DNA of 24,447 nucleotides from Campylobacteraceae bacterium (GTDB taxonomy: Bacteria; Campylobacterota; Campylobacteria; Campylobacterales; Sulfurovaceae), in the NCBI GenBank assembly GCA_027066355.1, contig JAMONW010000155.1:1-24447 (forward strand), read 5' to 3'. Shown here piece after piece: positions 16,505 through 23,413 of this stretch. The position numbers and the translations under genes are program-made. Position 1 is the stretch's first letter. The number at the start of each line of letters is the position of its first letter. Under the pieces are notes generated by a model, which searched no databases, had not been told where the DNA came from, and saw only the letters and a program-made list of their open reading frames with translations.

Positions 16505-17062
16505 TTACACTTTTAAAATATCAGCTTCTTTAGATTTTAAAGCTTCATCAATTTTAGCAATATGCTCATCTGTAATTTTTTGAACACTATCTTGAGCTTT
16601 TTTGCTCTCATCTTCACTTATCTCTTTATCTTTCTCAAGACGCTTAATTTTATTATTTGCATCTTTTCTAACATTTCTAACTGCTACTTTTGCATCTTCA
16701 GCCATTGATTTAGCTTGTTTTACAATTTGCTCTCTTTGCTCACTTGTCATTGGTGGGAAAAATAGCTTAATAAAATCGCCATCATTATTTGGATTTACGC
16801 CTAAATTTGCTTGTTGAATTGCCTTTTCAATATCTGGCAACAAACTCTTCTCCCATGGAGAGATTGCAATTGTTGTTGCATCAAGTGCAGTTACACTTGC
16901 AACTTGATTTAGTGCAGTTGCTGTGCCATAGTAATCTACTTTAACATCATCTACAACAGAAGTTGTAACTTTACCAGTTCTTAGAGTTAAGAATCTCTTT
17001 TTCATTGTATCTATGCTTTTTTGCATATGATCTTTTGTATCGTTTAAAATTTCATTTACCAT
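16505..17062 (-). CDS. frr: Ribosome recycling factor
   Basis: RRF splits post-termination ribosomes together with EF-G. The 185-residue length and motifs are standard: the N-terminal coiled helix MQKSIDTMKKRFLTLRTGK, then VDYYGTATALNQVASV, the hinge GDFIKLFFPPMTSEQREQIV, and the C-terminal helix VRNVRKDANNKIKRLEKDKE. The ATG is preceded by AAAGG 8 nt upstream. A weak minus-strand TAAAAT at 17093-17098 could be its own promoter, because a hairpin separates it from secG. Confidence 0.96.
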   Translation of the reverse strand: MVNEILNDTKDHMQKSIDTMKKRFLTLRTGKVTTSVVDDVKVDYYGTATALNQVASVTALDATTIAISPWEKSLLPDIEKAIQQANLGVNPNNDGDFIKLFFPPMTSEQREQIVKQAKSMAEDAKVAVRNVRKDANNKIKRLEKDKEISEDESKKAQDSVQKITDEHIAKIDEALKSKEADILKV

Positions 17063-17144
17063 AGTAAATACCTTTTAGTAAAATTTTTTATTATTTTAGC
17101 TTTTTTTTGGTAAATATTGAGTTATTTTTAAGATTTAGTGTAGC

Positions 17145-17178
17145 AAAAGAGAGTTACTTTGTAGTATTGCTCTCTTTT
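17145..17178 (-). terminator. Hairpin at the end of secG (likely terminator or attenuator)
   Basis: A perfect 9-bp inverted repeat, AAAAGAGAG (17145-17153) and CTCTCTTTT (17170-17178), encloses a 16-nt loop that includes the secG stop codon. On the minus strand the descending arm ends in TTTT. The T-run is part of the stem, so partial read-through into frr is plausible. Confidence 0.45.
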
Positions 17179-17522
17179 TTCTCAGTTGCCGGGGCTTTTG
17201 GAACTTCTGATTTTTTATCTTTTGGAGATGTTAATGGAATAGTAACTTTTTTTGCTGGTATTTCTGTTTTAATTGTATCTACTGCACTTTTATTATTCTC
17301 TTGTGAGTAGAAGTATCCAAGTGCTAGTGTATTAATTACAAAAAGTAGCGCTAGTGTAAATGTTGCTTTTGTTAAAAAACCAGCTGGTCCTTTTGCTCCA
17401 AATACAGATTCGTTACTACCACTATATGCACCCAAACCGATGCTTGAACTCTTTTGCAGTAGAACTAAAATTGTAATTAAGATAGCTAAAACTATCTGAA
17501 CAATAAATAGAGTTGATGTCAT
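17154..17522 (-). CDS. secG: Protein-export membrane protein SecG
   Basis: SecG is the small auxiliary subunit of the SecYEG translocon. This 122-residue protein has two membrane helices (about 3-22 and 50-70) separated by the conserved cytoplasmic loop VLLQKSSSIGLGAYSG, then FGAKGPAGFLTKAT. A Lys/Glu/Pro/Thr-rich tail of about 45 residues follows helix 2; such tails are common in this phylum. It is the first gene of the secG-frr-pyrE group, with AGAGGAT as ribosome binding site and a clear promoter at 17562-17567. Confidence 0.93.
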   Translation of the reverse strand: MTSTLFIVQIVLAILITILVLLQKSSSIGLGAYSGSNESVFGAKGPAGFLTKATFTLALLFVINTLALGYFYSQENNKSAVDTIKTEIPAKKVTIPLTSPKDKKSEVPKAPATEKKESNTTK

Positions 17523-17549
17523 AAATAATCCTCTTTAAGTGTAAAATAA

Positions 17550-17567
17550 TATAATTGGCGCATTATA
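17550..17567. promoter_or_regulatory. Back-to-back -10 boxes of secG (minus) and the bioC-like gene (plus)
   Basis: Plus-strand TATAAT at 17550-17555 lies 48 bp before the bioC-like ATG. Minus-strand TATAAT at 17562-17567, preceded by T7AGA, lies 39 bp before secG. The -10 boxes are only 6 bp apart, so the two divergent polymerases cannot occupy the site at once. Confidence 0.5.
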
Positions 17568-17603
17568 TCTAAAAAAACTTCAAAGTAAAATGAATGGGAA
17601 GCA

Positions 17604-18317
17604 ATGAGAGTTAAAGAAGAGTTTAATAAATATGCCAAAAATTATAGCAAATATAGCCATATTCAAAATAAAATAGCTTCAATTTTAGTAGAAAATATAG
17701 ATAGCTTTAGAGTTGATAATATAGTTGATATTGGCTCTGGAGATGGAATGATATATAAAAAACTGATAGAAAAAGATATAAAATTTAAAAATTTTTATGC
17801 CATTGATTTTGCTCCAAAAATGCTTAAGTTGCACCCTAAAGAGAGCAGAGTTAAAGTAATTTGTGCAGATTTTAATAAAGGTAAAATTTTTAATTTACTA
17901 AAGGATAAAGGCATAGATTTAGCTATATCTTCATCTGCTTTACAGTGGGCTAAAGATTTAAAATTTACATTTAAAGAGATATCTAAGGTATCAAATAGTG
18001 GACTCTTTTTTCTCTTTACATCAAATACATTCAAATCTTTACATAATTTAGTAGGAGTAAAATCTCCTATTTTCTCTGAATATGAAATTGTAGATGCCTT
18101 TATTAATAGCTATGAGAGTTTAAAAATTCAAAAGTTTAGCTTTAAATTAGAGTTTAGAGATACTCTTGATATGTTGCGCTATATAAAAAAAAGCGGTGTA
18201 GGTGGCAATTTAAGATTAAATTATAGTGATATTAAATATATTATTAATAACTACCCTAACGATTATTTAGAGTTTGAAACAATATTATTAAAAGGTAAAA
18301 GTAGATGCCAAAGCTAA
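17604..18317 (+). CDS. Methyltransferase, BioC-like (malonyl-ACP O-methyltransferase)
   Basis: This 237-residue class I SAM methyltransferase starts VKEEFNKYAKNYSKYSHIQ, the BioC-type N-terminal helix. The SAM site is NIVDIGSGDGMIYKKL (about 39-54), followed by FYAIDFAPKMLK and VICADFNKG. SSSALQWAKDL (about 111-121) and the late LRYIKKSGVGG are hallmarks of BioC, which methylates malonyl-ACP so that the fatty-acid machinery can build the pimeloyl part of biotin. No other biotin gene is nearby, so the symbol is withheld. The start ATG has GGGAAG upstream. Its end overlaps the DUF309 gene by 13 bp. Confidence 0.72.
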   Translation: MRVKEEFNKYAKNYSKYSHIQNKIASILVENIDSFRVDNIVDIGSGDGMIYKKLIEKDIKFKNFYAIDFAPKMLKLHPKESRVKVICADFNKGKIFNLLKDKGIDLAISSSALQWAKDLKFTFKEISKVSNSGLFFLFTSNTFKSLHNLVGVKSPIFSEYEIVDAFINSYESLKIQKFSFKLEFRDTLDMLRYIKKSGVGGNLRLNYSDIKYIINNYPNDYLEFETILLKGKSRCQS

Positions 18318-18622
18318 ATGAGTATAAAAAACTACTTAATGAACAGTTGTTCTTTGAAGCCCATGAAGCCCTAGAGGAGTATTGGTTTCCAAGAAGAAAA
18401 GATAAAAGTAGTGATATTTTGATAATAAAAGGTTTTATAAATGCTGCTGTGGCTTTTGAGCTAAAAAAGCGGGGCAGAGATAAAAATGCCATAAAGGTTT
18501 GGCAAACTTATAAAAAGTTTTCTAACTTAATTAAAAGAGATGAAAAGGAGTTATATAGGTTAAAAATATTTGTTGATAATTTTGCAAAAAATTGGCTATT
18601 TAATAATATTAATATGTTATAA
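18305..18622 (+). CDS. DUF309 family protein
   Basis: This small all-helical protein of 105 residues has the DUF309 signature LFFEAHEALEEYWFPRRKDK (about 15-34), with HE and W, followed by IIKGFINAAVAFELKKRG. The family is widespread and of unknown function; the conserved Glu/His set suggests a metal or small-ligand site, but that is inference. The start overlaps the bioC-like gene by 13 bp and has AAAGG upstream, so it is in the same transcript. Confidence 0.8.
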   Translation: MPKLNEYKKLLNEQLFFEAHEALEEYWFPRRKDKSSDILIIKGFINAAVAFELKKRGRDKNAIKVWQTYKKFSNLIKRDEKELYRLKIFVDNFAKNWLFNNINML

Positions 18623-18623
18623 T
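18618..18623 (+). promoter_or_regulatory. Possible promoter (-10) before the AsmA-like gene
   Basis: TATAAT overlaps the DUF309 stop codon and sits 27 bp before the ATG at 18651. It suggests the long gene can be transcribed separately from bioC-like/DUF309. Confidence 0.4.
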
Positions 18624-18650
18624 ATCAATATATAGTTTAGAGGGACTACC

Positions 18651-21266
18651 ATGAAAAAAATTATCTTATTTATATTATTACCTATTTTTGCAATTTTTAT
18701 AGCAATATTTGTTATTTTATTTACACCTTTTGGCTCAAATGCTATTATTAAACCAATAGCAAATAGTCTTATAGAAAAGAAAATTAAAGAGCCAAAAGTT
18801 GAAATTACAAAGTTAAATAGTAAATTTGGTTATATTGATATTGATGCAAAAAGTAGCAATGGAATAAAAGCAAACACTAATGGTAGCGTAGAGTATTTGG
18901 ATAAAAAGTTTGATTTAGCCTACACAATTAATGCTCCAAGTGTAAAGATGAGAGAGCAAGAGATAAAAGTAGATTTAAGTCTTAGAGGACAAGCAGTAGG
19001 AAGCGTTAAAAACTTTGGTGTAAATGGAAGTGGAAAGGCGTTTGATTCTGATATTAAATATAAATTTATAATTAAAAACAGTAATCCTCAATCTATTGAA
19101 GCAATTATTGATAGCGCACAAATATCTAAAATATTTGCTACTTTAAATCAAGTTCCTATTGTTGATGGATACCTTTTTGTAAATGCAAATATGCCAAGTT
19201 TAGATATTAAAAATCCAAGTGGTAAAGCTCATATTGAAGTAAAAGATGGAAGATTTAATAGAGGTTTTATAAAAAGAGAGTTTAAGATACTTTTACCTAA
19301 AGATGAAAAATTCAAAGCAAAAATAGATATGGCTGTTGCTAAAAAATATATTATTGGAAAGGGTGATATAAATACTACAACTGCCAAACTTAAGATAAAA
19401 AAGATTACTTCTACACTAAACTTTAAACAAGCTAAAGCTTACTACAATTTAAAAATTGATAATTTAGCTAGAATTAATCAAATAGCAAATATAAAACTAA
19501 AAGGCAGATTAGATTTAGATGGTGCTTTTTATGCAAATTTAGCTAAAAATATATATCAATTTGATGCACTTACAAAATCTTTAGGTGGTAAACTAAAGCT
19601 CATATACAATACAAATAGAGTAAAGTTAAATTTAAAAGATATATCAATTGTTAAAGTTTTAAGAATGCTCTCTTTGCCATACTATATAAGTGCCGGAAGA
19701 GTAAATGGGGTAGTAAATGTTGCAGATATAAAACATTTAAACGGTTTATTTGATATATCTTCAAGTGGTGTAATTAATAGAAAGCTATTAAAAGTTAAGT
19801 TACCAAATTATAAATATAGCATAAAAGCAAAAGCTATTTTAAAAGACTCTATTTTGACTCTAAAAAGAGCAGATATTAATAGCAAATTTTTAGCACTTAA
19901 TCTAAAGAATACAAAATACTCTATTTTAACAAGCAGAGCAAAAGGGGATTATGCTCTAAGAATAGCTAATTTAAGGGCTTTAGAGAGTTTTACAAAACAA
20001 CCTTTAAGAGGAAAATTATCTGCAAGTGGAGCTTTCTCTTATGCAAAAGATAATATAGCATTAAACTTAATTACAAAATCTTTTGGTGGAGTATTAAAAG
20101 CTAAATATAGAGGCAAAAGTTTAGCTACACAATTTAGAGATATCTCTTTAGATAAAGTATTATATATGCTAAATCAACCCCATTTATTAAGTAGTGCTTT
20201 TGCATCAGGAGATGTTAAAATATATGATATAGATAAGTTAGATGGTAAATTTACACTTAAATCTACTGGAGCAGTTGATACAAAAAGTATTAAAAAATTA
20301 TATAATATAGAGTTAGGAAAACTATTTAGATACTCTATATTTATAAAAGATGCAACAATAAAAGATGGAATATTATTAACAAAACCTAAGCTAAATACAA
20401 CAATGGCTGCTATGAACTTTGATTATCTTAATTATGATATAAAAAAGCAAAATTTATCTGCAAAATATAGTTTAAAAATTGATGATTTAAGAAGGCTTCA
20501 ACCAATAATTAAACAGCAGTTAAATGGCTCTTTTAGTGCAAAAGGTAATATAAAATATGCGGCTAAACAACTCTTAATAAATGGTGTTGCCAATGAACTT
20601 GGTGGAGTTATTAATTTTATGGTTGAAAATAGTAATATTAAGGTAAATGGCGCTGGAATAAGTGTTGTTAAAGCTTTTAAAATGCTAAATTATCCACCAA
20701 CTTTAGATGGCGTTGCAAAGATAGATTTTAAATATAACACAAAGAGCAAAAGTGGTAATTTTATTTTAACTTTAAATGAAGCTAGATTTTTAAATTCACA
20801 ACTTGTAGATAACCTTAAACAGTATGCAAATTTTGACCTCTCTAAAGAGATTTTTAGAAGTGCTAAAATTGATGGCACAATTAGTGGTGATATTATAACA
20901 TTTAACTTAAATACATCTAGTCAAAGAGTTAAAATATCTACCCAAAATGCAAAAATTAATACCAAAACTCAAACTATTGATGCAAGAGTAAAAGTAGTTC
21001 AAAAAAATCAAGATTACAACTTTAGAATTACTGGTCCAATTAAATCTCCTCATATAAAAATATTATTTGGTGGATATATTAAGAAAAAGGTTAAAAAGAG
21101 AGTTTTAAAAGAGTTAGAAAAAGCAGGTGTAACAAAAAAAATAGATAAAGAGATTAAAAAAATTATCCCAAATGAAATAAAGGCTCTAAAAGATGATAAT
21201 GCTACAAAAGAGAAGATAAATAAGATAATTCCAAAAGAGCTAAAAGGACTCTTTAATAAACTATAA
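18651..21266 (+). CDS. AsmA-like inner-membrane-anchored periplasmic protein with four internal repeats
   Basis: This 871-residue protein has one N-terminal membrane anchor (about 3-27) and a long periplasmic part rich in short beta strands. Its middle is made of repeats of about 170 residues. The motif I-S-x-x-K-x-x-x-M-L-x-x-P recurs as ISKIFATLNQVP (K160), ISIVKVLRMLSLP (K335), ISLDKVLYMLNQP (K502) and ISVVKAFKMLNYP (K674). Each of the last three is preceded by a Y-x-L-[KR]-I-x-[ND]-L-R unit and a [KN]-x-L-G-G-x-[LI] strand. The tail (about 800-871) is Lys/Glu-rich and helical. Architecture fits the AsmA/TamB/YhdP clan, which spans the periplasm and moves or regulates phospholipid traffic to the outer membrane. 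The assignment is by architecture, with no single diagnostic motif. GAGGGA precedes the ATG by 7 nt. Confidence 0.6.
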   Translation: MKKIILFILLPIFAIFIAIFVILFTPFGSNAIIKPIANSLIEKKIKEPKVEITKLNSKFGYIDIDAKSSNGIKANTNGSVEYLDKKFDLAYTINAPSVKMREQEIKVDLSLRGQAVGSVKNFGVNGSGKAFDSDIKYKFIIKNSNPQSIEAIIDSAQISKIFATLNQVPIVDGYLFVNANMPSLDIKNPSGKAHIEVKDGRFNRGFIKREFKILLPKDEKFKAKIDMAVAKKYIIGKGDINTTTAKLKIKKITSTLNFKQAKAYYNLKIDNLARINQIANIKLKGRLDLDGAFYANLAKNIYQFDALTKSLGGKLKLIYNTNRVKLNLKDISIVKVLRMLSLPYYISAGRVNGVVNVADIKHLNGLFDISSSGVINRKLLKVKLPNYKYSIKAKAILKDSILTLKRADINSKFLALNLKNTKYSILTSRAKGDYALRIANLRALESFTKQPLRGKLSASGAFSYAKDNIALNLITKSFGGVLKAKYRGKSLATQFRDISLDKVLYMLNQPHLLSSAFASGDVKIYDIDKLDGKFTLKSTGAVDTKSIKKLYNIELGKLFRYSIFIKDATIKDGILLTKPKLNTTMAAMNFDYLNYDIKKQNLSAKYSLKIDDLRRLQPIIKQQLNGSFSAKGNIKYAAKQLLINGVANELGGVINFMVENSNIKVNGAGISVVKAFKMLNYPPTLDGVAKIDFKYNTKSKSGNFILTLNEARFLNSQLVDNLKQYANFDLSKEIFRSAKIDGTISGDIITFNLNTSSQRVKISTQNAKINTKTQTIDARVKVVQKNQDYNFRITGPIKSPHIKILFGGYIKKKVKKRVLKELEKAGVTKKIDKEIKKIIPNEIKALKDDNATKEKINKIIPKELKGLFNKL

Positions 21267-21269
21267 ACT

Positions 21270-21870
21270 GTGTTTTAAGTAGTTGAGTATATAGGAATTG
21301 TTGCATTTGCAATAAGTGGCTTTTTGGTAGGTATTAGAAATAGACTCGATCTTCTTGGTGTTTTAATTTCTGTTTTTTTAACTGCACTTGGAGGAGGAGT
21401 TATAAGAGATATTTTAGTAGATAAAACACCTTACTCTTTTACACACTATGCTCCAATTATATTTGTTATTTTAGTTATTTTATTTATGCTTATTTTTAAA
21501 TTATATAGACAAAATAAACTTGAAAAGAGACTTTTTTTTATTATAAGCGACTCTTTAGGGTTGGCTTCATTTTCAATTTCAGGAGCTATAGCTGCACTTG
21601 AGAGTAATTTTAATATTACAGGAGTTTTAGCAATTAGCTTTATTTCATCTGTTGGTGGTGGAATAGTTAGAGATATCATCATAAATGAGGTGCCTTTAGT
21701 ATTTAAGACAGGTCTTTATGGCACAATATCTTTGTTAATTGGAGTAGTTATATATATTAAACTATTTTAAATACATTAATATAAGCAGTTTAATATTAAT
21801 ACTAACTCTAGGAACACTCCTTAGAGTATATGCCTATTATAAAAAGTGGTCTTTGCCCAGAATAGATTAA
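21270..21870 (+). pseudogene. TRIC/UPF0126 (YicG-like) channel gene, apparently inactivated by two lesions
   Basis: The core reads VEYIGIVAFAISGFLVGIRN, LTALGGGVIRDILVDKTPY and, as second half-repeat, ISSVGGGIVRDIIINEVPLV, the two GGGxxRD pore motifs of the TRIC cation-channel family (about 200 residues, seven helices). In frame at the 5' end the DNA reads GTG TTT TAA GTA GTT GAG, so a stop follows the only plausible start (GTG 21270), and no ATG, GTG or TTG occurs in frame from 21279 until TTG 21324, which is inside helix 1. At the 3' end the frame stops at 21768-21770 after IYIKLF, but the +1 frame continues with a typical helix 7 and tail, TLLRVYAYYKKWSLPRID, to a stop at 21868-21870. Restored, the protein would have about 200 residues. 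From TTG 21324 a 148-residue fragment could still be made. Confidence 0.75.
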
Positions 21871-21876
21871 ATCTAT

Positions 21877-22485
21877 TTACTTTTTTGCTCTTGCACCTGC
21901 TAGTAGAAGAGTCCAGTAAGCTTTGTTATCTTTATTGCTAATTACTTTAGCTAGTGCTACATCTGTATATCTACTATCCATTATAACTTTGCAGTCATTT
22001 GGGTTTTTAAGCCAGTAGCCTATTAACTCTCTTGGACCTTTTAGGGTATTTGTGGTAGTTCTAATAATAAGTTCACCACTTAATATCTTTTTTGAATTTA
22101 CCTTTTGGTTAACTCTTTCATAAAAGTAACTACCTCTATTTAATTTTAAATTTTGAGCTGTAATATCTGTTTTGGTTCCAGAACCCATATGCGATAGCTT
22201 ATTATTTACTGCCATATCTATTGAATGCTCTTTTGCATGGTAGTATAAGCCTTTATTCCATCTTAAAGGATTTGTTGCACGAGAGCAAATTTGGTTTAAG
22301 CTTCTTGCTTCATTAATTGCTTTTAGGGTTGCTTGTGAAATTGTTAATTTTTTAAGATGCTCTGTTTTTGCATATGTTTGAGTTACGCTTTGAGCTTTTT
22401 GGAACTGGTCATTAATTTTATTAATTGGCTCTGTGGCAAAAAGCGAAAGTGGCAATATTAAATATAAAAAAAATTTATAATCCAT
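21877..22485 (-). CDS. Secreted CAP-domain (SCP/PR-1-like) protein
   Basis: This 202-residue protein has a Sec signal peptide, MDYKFFLYLILPLSLFA, with likely cleavage before TEP. The CAP domain follows a roughly 40-residue helical linker: ATLKAINEARSLNQICS, YHAKEHSIDMAVNNKLSHMG then SGTKTDI, SGELIIR, and YWLKNPNDCKVIMDSRYTDV. It shares DMA-NN-L-H-GSGT and C-K-IM-R-T with the lipoprotein at 15161-15781 but lacks a lipobox. Two Cys (in NQICSR and NDCKVI) match the pair in that protein and may form the same disulfide. The ATG is preceded by AAAGGGAT. The gene converges on the damaged TRIC gene, 6 bp from its restored end. Confidence 0.82.
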   Translation of the reverse strand: MDYKFFLYLILPLSLFATEPINKINDQFQKAQSVTQTYAKTEHLKKLTISQATLKAINEARSLNQICSRATNPLRWNKGLYYHAKEHSIDMAVNNKLSHMGSGTKTDITAQNLKLNRGSYFYERVNQKVNSKKILSGELIIRTTTNTLKGPRELIGYWLKNPNDCKVIMDSRYTDVALAKVISNKDNKAYWTLLLAGARAKK

Positions 22486-22516
22486 AATATCCCTTTATTT
22501 GGTAAAAATTAACCAT

Positions 22517-22522
22517 ATTATA
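22517..22522 (-). promoter_or_regulatory. -10 box for the secreted CAP gene
   Basis: Minus-strand TATAAT lies 31 bp before the ATG at 22485. Just upstream of it is the ATCTCTT-ATCA-AAGAGAT dyad at 22534-22551, placed where a regulator could overlap the promoter. Confidence 0.5.
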
Positions 22523-22533
22523 TCATAATTATA

Positions 22534-22551
22534 ATCTCTTATCAAAGAGAT
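22534..22551. repeat. Inverted repeat, 7-bp arms
   Basis: ATCTCTT (22534-22540) and AAGAGAT (22545-22551) are perfectly complementary around ATCA. No T-run follows on either strand, so it looks like an operator or mRNA stem rather than a terminator. Confidence 0.5.
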
Positions 22552-22604
22552 ATAAAATATAAATAACTATAAAATGTGTAGTTTTGTTATATCTGTTTAT
22601 TATT

Positions 22605-22655
22605 TTGATATAAAAAAAATCTTAATTAATCATTAATTAACTAATTTTATATCAA
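22605..22655. promoter_or_regulatory. Nested dyad: 9-1-9 palindrome inside an 11-bp inverted repeat
   Basis: The inner element TTAATTAATCATTAATTAA (22622-22640) is a perfect 9-1-9 palindrome. It is framed by the perfect 11-bp arms TTGATATAAAA (22605-22615) and TTTTATATCAA (22645-22655). The centres of the two dyads differ by one base. It lies between the divergent CAP and rhodanese genes, about 105 bp upstream of the rhodanese start. This looks like a protein-binding site or a supercoiling-sensitive structure; the binding factor is unknown. Confidence 0.55.
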
Positions 22656-22667
22656 TTTATGGAGTAA

Positions 22668-22689
22668 TTTTTTGTTTAGAAACAAAAAA
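22668..22689. repeat. Inverted repeat, 10-bp arms with a 2-bp centre
   Basis: TTTTTTGTTT (22668-22677) and AAACAAAAAA (22680-22689) are perfectly complementary with AG between them. It lies 30 bp upstream of the putative -10 of the rhodanese gene. A 2-nt loop is too tight for an RNA hairpin end, which favours a DNA-level dyad. Confidence 0.5.
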
Positions 22690-22718
22690 GACAATTTGTT
22701 AAAATCTCTATTGTATGG

Positions 22719-22724
22719 TATCAT
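22719..22724 (+). promoter_or_regulatory. Possible -10 and overlapping Fur-like sequence before the rhodanese gene
   Basis: TATCAT, preceded by TGG, lies 35 bp before the ATG. On the other strand the same stretch reads TTGATAATGATACCAT, whose first part GATAATGATA matches one half of the Fur consensus; the second half does not fit. Both calls are weak. Confidence 0.3.
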
Positions 22725-22759
22725 TATCAATATGCTTACTATCCTAAAGGGGAGAGATA

Positions 22760-23404
22760 ATGTTTTTAAAGAGATTTACTTTAATAGTTATGGCTATATC
22801 TTTATTTATTTCAATATCAAATGCAAAAGAGTATAAAGTAAAAATTACAGAAAATTTACCTTATGTTGATGTTGATGTTCTTGGAAAACCTGTTAGAATA
22901 GATAGAATTCAAGATACCAAACATAAACTGAAAAACTCTTATGTTAAAACATCAAGACCTTGCCCACCTTTTTGCGTTCAACCATTTGAGCCAATAAAAG
23001 GCATTGAAACTTATGGAGAGCTAGAGTTATTAAATTTTTTAAAAAATGAAGTTAGCAATAATAGTGGTGTATTAGTTGATGCAAGACTTCCTAAATGGTA
23101 TAAAGAAGGAACAATTCCAGGTGCAATAAATTTACCATTTTCTATACTTAATCCTAAAACTTCAAAAGATTATCTTGAGCAAGTATTACCAATTTTGGGT
23201 GCTAAAAAAGATGGAGATAAGTGGGATTTTAAAGATGCACAAAAGCTAGTTATTTTTGATAATGGCCCATGGTGCCAACAAGGTGTTAGAGCTATGGAGC
23301 ATCTCTTAGAGATTGGTTATCCAAAAGATAAAATAAAGTATTATCGCGGTGGTATGCAGTATTGGGAAATACTTGGGTTTAAAGTATTAAATAATAAAAA
23401 TTAG
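22760..23404 (+). CDS. Exported rhodanese-like sulfurtransferase
   Basis: This 214-residue protein has a Sec signal peptide (about 1-22, ending SISNA before KEY). A linker with SRPCPPFCVQPFEPIKG (C68 and C72) follows, then a rhodanese domain (about 85-210): VLVDARLPKWYKEGTIPGAI, VIFDNGPWCQQGVRAMEHLL and YYRGGMQYWEILGF. The active-site Cys is C172 in NGPWCQQG. Periplasmic rhodaneses move sulfane sulfur or act in cyanide or sulfide metabolism. The CPPFC pair suggests a second redox or sulfur-carrying site, but that is inference. A strong ribosome binding site (AAGGGGAGA) precedes the ATG. A 9-bp gap with AGGATG leads to the sensor-like gene, so the two probably share a transcript. Confidence 0.85.
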   Translation: MFLKRFTLIVMAISLFISISNAKEYKVKITENLPYVDVDVLGKPVRIDRIQDTKHKLKNSYVKTSRPCPPFCVQPFEPIKGIETYGELELLNFLKNEVSNNSGVLVDARLPKWYKEGTIPGAINLPFSILNPKTSKDYLEQVLPILGAKKDGDKWDFKDAQKLVIFDNGPWCQQGVRAMEHLLEIGYPKDKIKYYRGGMQYWEILGFKVLNNKN

Positions 23405-23413
23405 GATGTTCTA

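Noticed and set aside
21805..21827. ACTCTAGGA / TCC-T-TAGAGT hairpin as terminator between the TRIC and CAP genes
   Set aside because: It has a bulge, no T-run, and lies inside the former coding sequence of the TRIC gene.
22719..22734. Functional Fur box before the rhodanese gene
   Set aside because: Only one half matches the consensus, which is weak evidence in AT-rich DNA; kept only as a note on the promoter entry.
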